64,000 nt of DNA. Origin: DATFQE01 sp963738205. GTDB taxonomy: Bacteria > Actinomycetota > Thermoleophilia > Gaiellales > Gaiellaceae. The stretch is taken from NCBI GenBank assembly GCA_963738205.1, contig CAVTVQ010000007.1, forward strand, positions 620,001-684,000, written 5' to 3'. Position 1 is the first letter of the stretch. Each line of letters opens with the position of its first letter. Shown in pieces: positions 33,070-41,146 of this stretch. The translations under genes were made by a program, and so were the position numbers. The notes under the pieces were generated by a model that saw nothing but the letters and a program-made list of their open reading frames with translations, was not told the origin of the DNA and ran no database searches.

Positions 33070-34645
33070 ATGCCGCTCGCCGTCGTCCTCCTTGCGCTGC
33101 CGCTGGCCGGCCTCGTGCTCCTGTTGGGCTATCCGCGCCTCGACGCCGTGTGGGAGCACAACCCGACGCACTTCTGGCTCGTCCTGATCGTCGCGCTCGT
33201 CAACGTCGGGCTCGGGCTGGCCACGAGCGAGGCGGCGCGGCGGCGCAACGACGCCCGCGTCTTCCTGGTCGCGCTCGCCTTCCTGCGTCAGCGCCGGCTT
33301 CCTGGGCCTGCACGCGCTCGCGACGCCGGGCGTCCTGCTGGAGGGAAAGAACACCGGCTTCATCATCGCGACGCCGGTCGGCCTGCTGGCCGCCTCGTGC
33401 TTCGCCGCCGCCTCGGCGCTCGACCTCTCTCCGGGGGCCGCAGCCGCGATCATGCGGCACCAGGCGCTGCTCCGCGGCGCCGTCCTGCTCGCGCTCGTGC
33501 TGTGGGCGGTCGCGTCGCTCGCAGCCGTGCCGCCGCTCGACGACCGCTTCCTGCCCGAGCGAACGGAGGGCGCGCTGGTCGTGCCCGCGGCCGTCGGCGT
33601 CGGGCTCTACGCCTTCGCCGCCTGGCGCTACCTCCTGCTCTACCGCGAGCGACGGACCGAGCTGCTCGCCGCGATCGGCATCGCCTTCGTGCTGCTGGCC
33701 GAGGCGCTGATCGCAGGCGCCTTCGGCCGCAACTGGCATGCCTCCTGGTGGGAGTGGCACGTGCTGATGGCGATCGCGTTCGGGCTCGTCGCGTACGCGG
33801 CGCGCTCCGAGTACGCGCGCCGGGCGTCCGTGCCGTCCACGTTCACCAGCCTCTACCTCGAGCACACGCTCGGCCGTGTGGATGCCGACCGCGCGGCCGC
33901 GCTCGAAGCGTTGGTGGCGACTCCGGGCGGCTCGGAAGAGTTCGAGCGCCGGCACGGTCTCGCTCCCGACGAGGCCGAGGTCCTGGAGCGCGCCGCCCAG
34001 GAGATCAGGCGGCTCGACGAGCTGTTCCGGCCGTACCTCTCGCCCCAGCTGGCCGACCGCCTGCTCGAGGACCCGAGCGCCGCCGACCTCGGCGGCGAGC
34101 AGCGGCCGGTGAGCGTGCTCTTCGCCGACCTACAGGGGTTCACCACCTTCTCCGAGGAGGCGAGCCCGACCGAGGTGATCGAGATGCTCAACGAGTACTG
34201 GGCCGGCACCGTGCCCGTGCTCGAGGCTCATGGCGGCCTGATCGAGCGGTTCGCGGGCGACGCCGTGATGGTCGTCTTCAACGCGGCGGCCGACCAGGAC
34301 GACCACGCCGCGCGCGCATGCCGGGCCGCCCTGGAGCTGCAGCGGGTCGCCGCCGGAATCGCCTACGACCGTCCGGGCTGGCCCCGGTTCCGGGCCGGCG
34401 TGAACACGGGGCCGGCCGTGATCGGCAACGTCGGCAGCGTGGCGCGCCGCAGCTTCACGGCGATCGGCGACACGACCAACCTGGCCGCCCGCCTTCAGGG
34501 CGAGGCGCAGGCGGGCCAGGTGGTGATCGGCGCGGCAACCTTCTCGGAGCTCGGCGCGGCCGTGCAGGTCACGCCGCTCGGCCCGCTCAGCCTCAAGGGC
34601 AAGTCGGCGCCGGTGGAGGCGTTCGTCCTGCTGGCCATTTCGTAG
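33070..34645 (+). pseudogene. Membrane adenylate/guanylate cyclase, frameshifted
   Basis: The frame from ATG 33070 encodes membrane spans (AVVLLALPLAGLVLLLGYP, HFWLVLIVALVNVGLGLATSEAARRRNDARVFLVALAF) and then loses sense at about 33283. The +1 frame continues the same protein (CVSAGFLGLHALATPGVLL and further spans) through an in-frame ATG at 33452 to a class III cyclase domain ending at 34645. That domain has both metal Asp motifs (LFADLQGFT and RFAGDAVMVVF) and GDTTNLAARL. One extra base, or two missing, in TTCCTGCG explains the break. The base-specifying Lys position reads Arg (LIERFAGD). If 33452 initiates, a 397-residue cyclase with fewer spans would still be made. Either a real lesion or a sequence error. 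Confidence 0.75.
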
Positions 34646-34681
34646 GCTCCGGGTCCGACAACCACGACTCGAGGAGCACGC

Positions 34682-35374
34682 ATGGCAGACACGCAGGTGA
34701 CCTGGCTCGGGCACGCGTCCTTCCGCATCGACAGCCCCGGCGGGAAGCGGATCTACATCGATCCGTGGCTCGACAACCCGAAGTGTCCGCCCGGCGAGAA
34801 AGAGCCCGAGCGGATCGACGTCCTCGTGCTGACGCACGGGCACATCGACCACGTCGGCAACAGCGAGGCGCTCATGAAGGAGTTCGCGCCCCCGCTCGTC
34901 GCCGAGGTGGAGGTGCAGGGGTGGCTCCAGCGCAGGGGAGTCGAAGGGCTCGAGATCCCGGGGCTCAACAAGGGCGGCACCCGCGAGATCGACGGGATCT
35001 CCTTCACGATGACGGACGCGCGCCACTCGTCGTCCAGCGACGACGGGGAGTACCTCGGCGAGGCGGCCGGCTACGTGATCGGGTTCGAGAACGGCACGAA
35101 GATCTACGTCGCCGGCGACACCTCAGTGTTCGGCGACATGCAGCTGATCGCGCGGATCTACGAGCCCGACGTCGCGATCCTGCCGATCGGCGACCACTTC
35201 ACGATGGGGCCCAAGGAGGCCGCGGTGGCCCTCGAGCTGCTGTCGGTCGGGAAGTGCATCCCGTGCCACTACGGCACGTTCCCGCTGCTCCGCGGCACGC
35301 CCGACGAGCTGCGCCGCCTGGCCCCGAACGTCGATGTGATCGCCCCCGAGCCCGGCGAGACGGTGACGGTTTGA
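34682..35374 (+). CDS. UPF0173 metal-dependent hydrolase
   Basis: 230 residues, ATG 34682, with GAGGAG upstream. Metallo-beta-lactamase fold with the zinc motif HGHIDH (52-57), an early GHASFRI, and later Asp/His ligands (AGDTSVFGD, GDHFTMGP, CHYGTFPLL). This matches the UPF0173/YtkL-like family, whose substrate is not known (related proteins act on N-acyl or phosphodiester compounds). The next gene starts inside its stop codon (TTGA). Confidence 0.88.
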   Translation: MADTQVTWLGHASFRIDSPGGKRIYIDPWLDNPKCPPGEKEPERIDVLVLTHGHIDHVGNSEALMKEFAPPLVAEVEVQGWLQRRGVEGLEIPGLNKGGTREIDGISFTMTDARHSSSSDDGEYLGEAAGYVIGFENGTKIYVAGDTSVFGDMQLIARIYEPDVAILPIGDHFTMGPKEAAVALELLSVGKCIPCHYGTFPLLRGTPDELRRLAPNVDVIAPEPGETVTV

Positions 35375-35658
35375 CGAGGGACCGCTGGTTCGGAGCGTCC
35401 GGTTTGCGCGTCCCGCAGATCGTCGTGGAGGGCGAGCTCGAGCTGCCGCTCGACGACGCGCTCGTGCTCGAGAGCGTCGACGACACGACGGCGCTGCGCG
35501 CCGCGCACGAGACGGGCCGCCCCGTGGTCGTTCGCACCGACACGCCGGAACAGGTCGTTGCCGCGCTGGCGCGGCCCGAAGTCGCGTGCGTGCTCGTGCC
35601 GCCCGACAAGCGTGAGCTGCTGGAGCTCGACCTCGTGGAGCTGACCTACGGTGCCTAG
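35371..35658 (+). CDS. Small conserved-looking protein of unknown function
   Basis: 95 residues from TTG 35371, which overlaps the previous stop (TTGA); a TTG at 35401 is an alternative. The sequence has normal acidic composition unlike the arginine-rich frame upstream of it: LPLDDALVLESVDDTTALRAA, GRPVVVRTDTPEQVVAALARPEVACVLVPP, ELDLVELTYG. The alternating pattern suggests a small alpha/beta domain. It overlaps the next gene by eight bases, so it is probably the middle gene of a three-gene operon. No family recognised. Confidence 0.6.
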   Translation: MTRDRWFGASGLRVPQIVVEGELELPLDDALVLESVDDTTALRAAHETGRPVVVRTDTPEQVVAALARPEVACVLVPPDKRELLELDLVELTYGA

Positions 35659-36496
35659 GCTCGTCGCCACCTACTCGATCGCCGCGTGCGACCTCGCGGC
35701 ACGGCAGTGGGGCGTCGCAGTCCAGTCGAAGTTCCTCGCGGCCGCGGCGGTCGTCTCCTGGGCCGAGCCCGAGGCCGGCGCGGTCGCGACGCAGGCCTAC
35801 GCGAATCCCCGCTACGGGCCCGACGGTCTCGCGCTCCTGCGCGAGGGGCTCTCCGCCGAGGAGACCGTCCGCCGCTTGACCGAGGCGGACGAGGGACGCG
35901 AGCACCGGCAGCTCGGGATCGTCGACCGGGAGGGCCGCGGCGCCACCTACACGGGCTCGGAGTGCTTCGACTGGGCCGGCGGTCGAGTCGGCCCCGGCTA
36001 TGCGGCGCAGGGGAACATCCTGGTGTCGGGCGCAACGGTGGACGCCCTCGCCGAGACGTTCGAGGGCTCGGCGGGCCGGCCGCTCGCCGAGCGCCTGCTG
36101 GACTGCCTGGCGGCGGCCCAGGCGGCTGGCGGTGACCGTCGCGGCCAGCAGGCGGCCGGGCTCCTCGTGGTCGAGCGCGACGGCGGCTACGCGGGCCTGT
36201 CGGACGTCGTCGTCGACCTGCGCGTCGACGACCACGCCACGCCGATCGCGGAGCTCACGCGGATTTACCGCATCCACGACCTGCTGTTCGGCAAGACGCC
36301 GAAGGAGGAGTGGCTCGAGGTCGACGAGACCCTCGGCGCCGAGCTGCGCGAGCGGCTCGCGCGCCTGGGTTTCGAGGGCGATCTCGACGACGCGCTCTTC
36401 CGCTGGGCCGGCAACGAGAACCTCGAGGAACGCGTCGACGGGGCCTCGAGTGTCGATCCGGTCGTGCTCGACGAACTGCGTAGGCTCTCGGCGTGA
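35651..36496 (+). CDS. DUF1028 family protein
   Basis: 281 residues, GTG 35651. The N-terminal two thirds match DUF1028, an Ntn-hydrolase-like fold: TYSIAACDLAARQWGVAVQSK, AVATQAYANPRYGPDGLALL, HRQLGIVDREGRGATYTGSECFDWAGG, YAAQGNILVS and GDRRGQQAAGLLVV. The C-terminal about 70 residues (FGKTPKEEWLEVDETLGAELRERLARLGF) resemble the peptidoglycan-binding-like tail often attached to this family. Activity unproven. It overlaps the next gene by four bases (GTGA). Confidence 0.86.
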   Translation: MPRLVATYSIAACDLAARQWGVAVQSKFLAAAAVVSWAEPEAGAVATQAYANPRYGPDGLALLREGLSAEETVRRLTEADEGREHRQLGIVDREGRGATYTGSECFDWAGGRVGPGYAAQGNILVSGATVDALAETFEGSAGRPLAERLLDCLAAAQAAGGDRRGQQAAGLLVVERDGGYAGLSDVVVDLRVDDHATPIAELTRIYRIHDLLFGKTPKEEWLEVDETLGAELRERLARLGFEGDLDDALFRWAGNENLEERVDGASSVDPVVLDELRRLSA

Positions 36497-37124
36497 CCGA
36501 AGAGCGCTATACCGTCACGCGGCTCGACCAGATCGAGAAGAAGGGGACCGGCAACTGGTCGCCGATCCGTGCGCACTTCGGCATCGAGGCCTTCGGCGTC
36601 AACGCCTGGACCGGCGGGCGGGGCGAGCAGGTGATCGGCGACCACAACGAGACGCCGAGCGGGCACCAGGAGCTCTATCTCGTCGTCACCGGCCGCGCCA
36701 CGTTCACGATCGACGGCGACGAGCTCGATGCGCCGGCCGGCACGCTCGTGTTCGCCGGCGACCCGGCGACCCAGCGCAAGGCTGTCGCCGCCGAGCCGGA
36801 CACGACGGTGCTGGCGATCGGCGCCAAGCCCGGCGAGGCGTACCGGCCGATCGGCTGGGAGTGGTCGTACGAGGCCAACCCGCTGTTCGGCGAAGAGCGC
36901 TACCAGGAGGCGTACGAGCTGCTCTCGCGGGCCGCCGAGGAGCATCCCGACGCCGGCGGCGTCCTCTACAACCTCGCCTGCGCGGAGGCCCGGCTCGGCA
37001 AGACCGACGAGGCGGTCGAGCACCTGAGACGCGCGCTCGAGCTGTTCGACGGCTTCGCCGAGATCGCGCGCAACGACCCCGATCTCGAGTCGATCCGCGA
37101 CCACCCCACCTCTCTCTCGCGTGA
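36493..37124 (+). CDS. Cupin-TPR protein, first of a tandem pair (frameshift at 3' end)
   Basis: About 210 residues as intended. A cupin barrel (about 35-115: HNETPSGHQELYLVVTGRATFTIDGDE, APAGTLVFAGDP) is followed by TPR-like helices (RYQEAYELLSRAAEEHPDAGGVLYNLACAEARLGKTDEAVEHLRRALELF). The paralogue starts at 37121 and aligns throughout. In this sequence the frame misses its stop and runs on in arginine-rich nonsense to 38070, across the paralogue. Adding one C to the CCCC run at 37104-37107 gives HLSLA and a TGA at 37122-37124 overlapping the next GTG, the expected GTGA arrangement. So a one-base deletion, real or artefactual, is likely. Confidence 0.7.
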
Positions 37125-37804
37125 CCGTCGACGTCACCAGCCTCGACGACCTCGACCGCATCCCGGTCGGAGATCACGGCCTGGTGTGGCGGCCCGTTCG
37201 CCGCAGGCTCGGGATCGAGGGCTTCGGCGTCAACGCGTGGACGGCCGACGAGGCCGGACAGGAGGTGGTGGAGCACCACGACGAGACCGGCACCGGCGCC
37301 GGCAAGCACGAGGAGCTCTACATCGTCATCCGGGGCCGCGCCCGCTTCCAGCTCGACGACGAGGAGTTCGACGCTCCCGTCGGCACCTGCGTGTTCGTCC
37401 GCGATCGCACTGTGCGTCGCGGCGCCTATGCCGAGGAGGCGGGCACCACGGTGCTCGCGATCGGCGGCAAACCGGGCGAGCCGTTCGAGGTCTCGCCGTG
37501 GGAGTCGTACTTCGCGGCGATTCCACTGTCCGCCGCCGGGGACCACGACGGTGCCGCCGCAATCATCCGTGCCGAGCTCGAGCACAGTCCGGACAACCCT
37601 TCCGTGCTCTACAACCTCGCCTGCGCGGAAAGCCTCGGCGGCCACGTGGACGCCGCGATCGAGCACCTGAGCCGCGCGGTCAGCCTGAGCCCGAAGACCG
37701 CGGACTGGGCGGCCGAGGACAGCGACTTCGACGCGATCCGCGACGACCCGCGCTTCGCGTCAGCTGTCGCCGGGCAGGCGAGCGCCCCCGGCGAGAGCTC
37801 GTAG
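37121..37804 (+). CDS. Cupin-TPR protein, second of a tandem pair
   Basis: 227 residues, GTG 37121. Same architecture as the preceding gene: cupin domain (HHDETGTGAGKHEELYIVIRG, FDAPVGTCVFVRDRTVRR) and a TPR-like region (GDHDGAAAIIRAELEHSPDNPSVLYNLACAESLGGHVDAAIEHLSRAVSL), ending DFDAIRDDPRFASAVAG. Cupins of this type may bind a small ligand or metal; only one or two His are visible, so enzymatic function is uncertain. The pair arose by tandem duplication. The last 45 bases overlap the convergent dehydrogenase-like gene. Confidence 0.85.
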   Translation: MTVDVTSLDDLDRIPVGDHGLVWRPVRRRLGIEGFGVNAWTADEAGQEVVEHHDETGTGAGKHEELYIVIRGRARFQLDDEEFDAPVGTCVFVRDRTVRRGAYAEEAGTTVLAIGGKPGEPFEVSPWESYFAAIPLSAAGDHDGAAAIIRAELEHSPDNPSVLYNLACAESLGGHVDAAIEHLSRAVSLSPKTADWAAEDSDFDAIRDDPRFASAVAGQASAPGESS

Positions 37805-38488
37805 CGCCGGCACCGGGTCGGCCTCCGGGCGGGCGACGACGAGGACGGCGCCGCGCTCCTCGCCGACGAGTGCCTCGACGAGCAGCTGCAGCCCGACCGC
37901 GAGCGCGAACGCCTTGTGCGCCTGCTCGCCGCCGAATGGGACGAGCTGCTCGGGGCGCGCCGTTCCGCTCAGTACGTCCCCGTACGTCACGGCGCCCATC
38001 GAAACGTCCGCGACCAGCGGCCGTCCGTCGGAGCTCGGGATCCCGATTGCGAGCGGGTTCGTCCCGGTGAGCGCCGGGCCGCCGTCCGGATGGGGCAGCC
38101 GGCGCGGCGAAATCGCGGTCAGGACGCCGACGAGACCGCCCTCGGCGAGCCGCCTGACCCAGTAGCCAAGGACACCGGTGGGGAACGCACCGGCCGCGAC
38201 GACGACGCGGGCGTTGGTCGGCGGCGCCTCGAGCTGCGCTCGCGTCACTGCGTCCAGGACGAGATAGCCGACGGCGCCGCCCGACTCCCACCGCTCGAAG
38301 CCGTCCTCGGCCACGACTCGCTTCGGGCTCGCGGTCGGGTCGAGATCGTCGAGCGTCGCCAGCCAGTCGATCCGGCTCAGGCCGTGTCCCGACTTGCCGC
38401 GGCGCTCGGCGTCGAGGAAGTGCGCGGCGAGCGCGGCCGCATCCCGCTCGGAGAAGCCGAGCTCGCGAAGCTGGGCGTCAGGCTGCAC
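37760..38488 (-). CDS. Shortened LDH2/MDH2-family oxidoreductase
   Basis: 242 residues, ATG 38488. It matches the malate/L-lactate/ureidoglycolate dehydrogenase family (Ldh_2), not classical LDH: the N-terminal catalytic block GKSGHGLSRIDWL (about 32-44, with the conserved His) and the NAD-loop block ALTGTNPLAIGIPSSDGRPLVADVSMGAVTYGDVL (from about 140). Family members are about 330-350 residues, and here roughly 90 residues of the middle and C-terminal region are missing. Activity is therefore doubtful unless this is a compact subfamily. It overlaps the HAD gene stop by 11 bases, suggesting co-transcription. Confidence 0.75.
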   Translation of the reverse strand: MQPDAQLRELGFSERDAAALAAHFLDAERRGKSGHGLSRIDWLATLDDLDPTASPKRVVAEDGFERWESGGAVGYLVLDAVTRAQLEAPPTNARVVVAAGAFPTGVLGYWVRRLAEGGLVGVLTAISPRRLPHPDGGPALTGTNPLAIGIPSSDGRPLVADVSMGAVTYGDVLSGTARPEQLVPFGGEQAHKAFALAVGLQLLVEALVGEERGAVLVVARPEADPVPALRALAGGARLPGDS

Positions 38489-39242
38489 GCCGTCGGCGCG
38501 CCCAGACGGCTGCGCCGAGCGCGATCGGCACGCCGATCAGCGCCGGGTGGAGCCGACGGCGGGCGACCGGGTAGAGCGGCTCGCTGAACGTGAGGATCGG
38601 CCAGCCGCGCTCGCGCGCGATCCGCCGCAGCTCGCGGTCCGGGTTCACGGCGGCGGGATGCCCGACGACCTCGAGGAACGGCAGGTCCGTGTGACTGTCC
38701 GAGTAGGCGGTGGACGCGGTGAGGTCGATGCCCTCAGCGGCGGCGAGCTCGCGCACGGCCTCGGCCTTGCCCTCACCGTGGCACGCGCGGAGCGAGCGAC
38801 CGGTGTAGCGGCCGCCGACCACCTCGCACAGCGATCCGACAGCGCCGTCGAAGCCAAGCTCCGCGGCGAGGGGGTCGACGATCTCCTGCAGGGCGGCGGA
38901 GACGATGTAGACGCGCTCGCCGCGCTCGCGGTGACGGGCGACGAGGTCGAGCGGCTCGCGGTAGACGAGCGGCTTCAGCGCCGGCTCCATCGCCTCCGAG
39001 ACGAGCGCGCGCATCTCCTCGACCTCGAGGTCCTTCAGGAGCATGAGCCCGTCCTCGGCGGCCTTGCGCACGGTCTCGGCGCTCGCTCCGCGGGCCGCGA
39101 ACAGCACCTGCCAGGCAGCGGCCTTCGCCAGCTGCTTGCGACCGATCAGCCCGCGCTCCTGGAACGACCCGGCGAGCGCGAGCGCGCTGGAGCGCCGAAT
39201 CAGCGTCCGGTCGAGGTCGAAGAAGGCGGCACGGCTCGACAT
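38478..39242 (-). CDS. HAD-IB family hydrolase (SerB/CicA-like)
   Basis: 254 residues from ATG 39242; an upstream in-frame extension to 39356 is shadow sequence. HAD motif I is DLDRTL (about 8-13), motif II is the Ser in IVSAALQEIVDPLA, and motif IV is AYSDSHTDLPFLEVVGHPAAVNPD. It fits the HAD-IB (TIGR01490-type) phosphatases, whose substrates include phosphoserine or phospholipids. A C-terminal hydrophobic segment (LIGVPIALGAAVW) may anchor it in the membrane. It lies 10 bases after mrp. Confidence 0.88.
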   Translation of the reverse strand: MSSRAAFFDLDRTLIRRSSALALAGSFQERGLIGRKQLAKAAAWQVLFAARGASAETVRKAAEDGLMLLKDLEVEEMRALVSEAMEPALKPLVYREPLDLVARHRERGERVYIVSAALQEIVDPLAAELGFDGAVGSLCEVVGGRYTGRSLRACHGEGKAEAVRELAAAEGIDLTASTAYSDSHTDLPFLEVVGHPAAVNPDRELRRIARERGWPILTFSEPLYPVARRRLHPALIGVPIALGAAVWARRRRAA

Positions 39243-39252
39243 CGGGTCGAGT

Positions 39253-40311
39253 CTACGAGAGGACTGTGAGCTGCTTCCTGATGCCGCGGCGCGTCGCGGC
39301 GAGGACGGTGGCGATCTCGAAGATCGCACGGGAGGTGTCGCTCTCCGGATCGGCATCGACGAGCGGCTCGCCCTCGTCCGCCTGCTCGCGCAGCCGGGGG
39401 TCGAGGGCCACGCTGCCGAGCAGCGGCGCGCCGACCCTCTCGGCCAGCTCCTCGCCGCCGCCGGAGCCGAACACCTCGCCGACCATGTTCTCGATCACGC
39501 CGATCACGCGCTGACCCGTCCGCTGCGCCATCTCGGCGGCCCGGACGGCGACCTCCTGCGCGGCCGGTTGCGGTGTCGTCACGACGACCACCTCGGCCTT
39601 GGGCAGCAACTGGCCGAGCGAGATCGCCACGTCGCCCGTGCCAGGGGGCATGTCGACCAAGAGCGTGTCGATCTCGCCCCAGTGCACGTCGGAGAGGAAC
39701 TGCTCGAGTGCGCGATGGAGCATCGGCCCGCGCCACATCACAGGTGAGTTCTCGTCCAGGAAGAAGCCGATCGACATCAGCTTCAGGTCGCCCTTCACGG
39801 GCGGCACGATCATCTTGTCGACGACCACGGGCCGCTGGCGGATCCCGAGCATGTGCGGGATCGAGTGCCCGTAGACGTCTGCGTCGAGCACACCCACCTG
39901 CTCGCCGCGGGCGGCAAACGCCGCCGCCAGGTTGACGGTCAGCGTCGACTTGCCAACCCCGCCCTTGCCGCTGGCGATCGCGAGCACGCGCGTCTTCGGG
40001 TCGAGCGAGATCGTCTTCTCGGGCCGGCCGCCGCGGAGCTTCGTCGTCAGCGCGGCCCGCTCGTCGGGCGTCATCACCTCGAACTCGACGTGCGTACCGA
40101 TCACGCCGAGCGGAGCGAGGACGCGCGCGACCTGCTCCTCGAACGAGTGGCGGAGCGGGCAGCCCGCGACGGTCAGCGCGATCGTCACGGCCACCTGGTC
40201 GCCGACGACCTTGATCCCACGGACCATGTCGAGCTCGGTCACCGGGCGCTTGAGCTCCGGGTCGATCACGCCCGCGAGCGCCTGGCGCACCTGCTGCTCG
40301 GTCACGGCCAT
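39253..40311 (-). CDS. mrp: Mrp/ApbC-type P-loop ATPase with N-terminal MIP18 domain
   Basis: 352 residues, ATG 40311. Residues 1-80 are a MIP18/DUF59 domain with its Cys (VAGCPLRHSFEEQV, about 51). The deviant Walker A SGKGGVGKS is at 114-122, with VLDADVYGHSIPHMLG and VDMPPGTGD following. The family scaffolds or delivers Fe-S clusters. The CxxC seen in E. coli ApbC after ENM is replaced by a Gly-rich stretch (ENMVGEVFGSGGG), as in other actinobacterial Mrp proteins, so cluster binding, if any, must differ. It leads the mrp-HAD-LDH2 gene group. Confidence 0.9.
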   Translation of the reverse strand: MAVTEQQVRQALAGVIDPELKRPVTELDMVRGIKVVGDQVAVTIALTVAGCPLRHSFEEQVARVLAPLGVIGTHVEFEVMTPDERAALTTKLRGGRPEKTISLDPKTRVLAIASGKGGVGKSTLTVNLAAAFAARGEQVGVLDADVYGHSIPHMLGIRQRPVVVDKMIVPPVKGDLKLMSIGFFLDENSPVMWRGPMLHRALEQFLSDVHWGEIDTLLVDMPPGTGDVAISLGQLLPKAEVVVVTTPQPAAQEVAVRAAEMAQRTGQRVIGVIENMVGEVFGSGGGEELAERVGAPLLGSVALDPRLREQADEGEPLVDADPESDTSRAIFEIATVLAATRRGIRKQLTVLS

Positions 40312-40370
40312 ACATGACCGAGGGTAGCCGCTTCCGGTGCGCTCAGGCGCTCGGTCGTATCAGTGGCAGC

Positions 40371-40859
40371 TCAGAAGTCGCAGCCCGGGTCGGGAGCATC
40401 GAGGCGGAACGGCACTCCAGGTGTGCCTGGGACCAGATACGTCGCCCAGAGCTCAACCGGTGTGGTTCCCAGGTTGAGCGCCGTGTGCACGTTCTCGTCG
40501 CCGCGATCGACGAAGCTCTCCCCGGCGTGATACGTCCGCCCTCCACAGGTCGGGTCGTTTGCGTACACGAGCGTGAGCGCCCCGGCCTTCACGGTCACGA
40601 GCACGGGGCCTGGATGGCTGTGCCAGCCGGTCGTGCCCCCCGCCGCGATCGTGATCTGCTGCGTGACGAAGTCCAGAGAGCTCTTCGTCTTCAGCTTGAT
40701 CCCCGCCTTGCTGTGGATGTTGAGCAGCTCGGCGTTCGTCCCTCGCGCATGGACGGGGGCGCCGATGATGCCGACCCCCGGCGTTGCCAGCGCCACGCCC
40801 GCGACACCGAACACCCCGGCAAGGACCGCCACGACGATCCTCCGCTTGCGAATGCTCAT
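40371..40859 (-). CDS. Secreted cupin-domain protein
   Basis: 162 residues, ATG 40859, overlapping the upstream DUF1059 gene stop (ATGA). The N-terminus is a signal peptide (RRIVVAVLAGVFGVAGVALA). A cupin barrel follows, with metal-type His in GWHSHPGPVLVTVKAG and a second motif AGESFVDRGDENVHTALN, which together give the usual His/Glu/His set. It is likely an extracytoplasmic small-molecule or metal-binding protein. Substrate unknown. Confidence 0.84.
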   Translation of the reverse strand: MSIRKRRIVVAVLAGVFGVAGVALATPGVGIIGAPVHARGTNAELLNIHSKAGIKLKTKSSLDFVTQQITIAAGGTTGWHSHPGPVLVTVKAGALTLVYANDPTCGGRTYHAGESFVDRGDENVHTALNLGTTPVELWATYLVPGTPGVPFRLDAPDPGCDF

Positions 40860-41080
40860 CGCCTCTCCTCTCCGATTCTTCCGTTCACGATTCGTTCGCT
40901 GCTCGGCACCAGCTCCGCACGCTGGGCTACGTCGAGCGCAAGCTCGAGCGAGAACTCGATTCCGTGCGCCTCCCAGGCGTGTTTCCGGATCGCCTCAACG
41001 AAGGCGCCGTCGTCGTCAGCCCGCACCTCGTAGCCGCAGTCGCACCGCAGCGCCTTGTCAGCGAACATGTCGCGCCCCAT
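40856..41080 (-). CDS. DUF1059 family small protein
   Basis: 74 residues, ATG 41080 (ATG 41068 is an alternative). It shows the DUF1059 pattern: LRCDCGYEVRADDDGAFVEAIRKHAWEAHG, with two Cys and two His that could bind zinc in a C2H2-like manner. Function of the family is not established. First gene of a two-gene operon with the secreted cupin; divergent from the large fusion gene at 41147. Confidence 0.8.
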   Translation of the reverse strand: MGRDMFADKALRCDCGYEVRADDDGAFVEAIRKHAWEAHGIEFSLELALDVAQRAELVPSSERIVNGRIGEERR

Positions 41081-41146
41081 ACTCCGAGCACGTGGTTAGA
41101 GACTCGCTAGCGCGCCGCTAGCGGCCCCCAGAGGAGGAGCGGTGCA

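Noticed and set aside
35371..35373. The small protein at 35371-35658 as the C-terminus of a giant fusion with the cyclase gene frame
   Set aside because: The intervening frame across the cyclase and UPF0173 genes is arginine-rich shadow; a TTG overlapping the previous stop is a better start.
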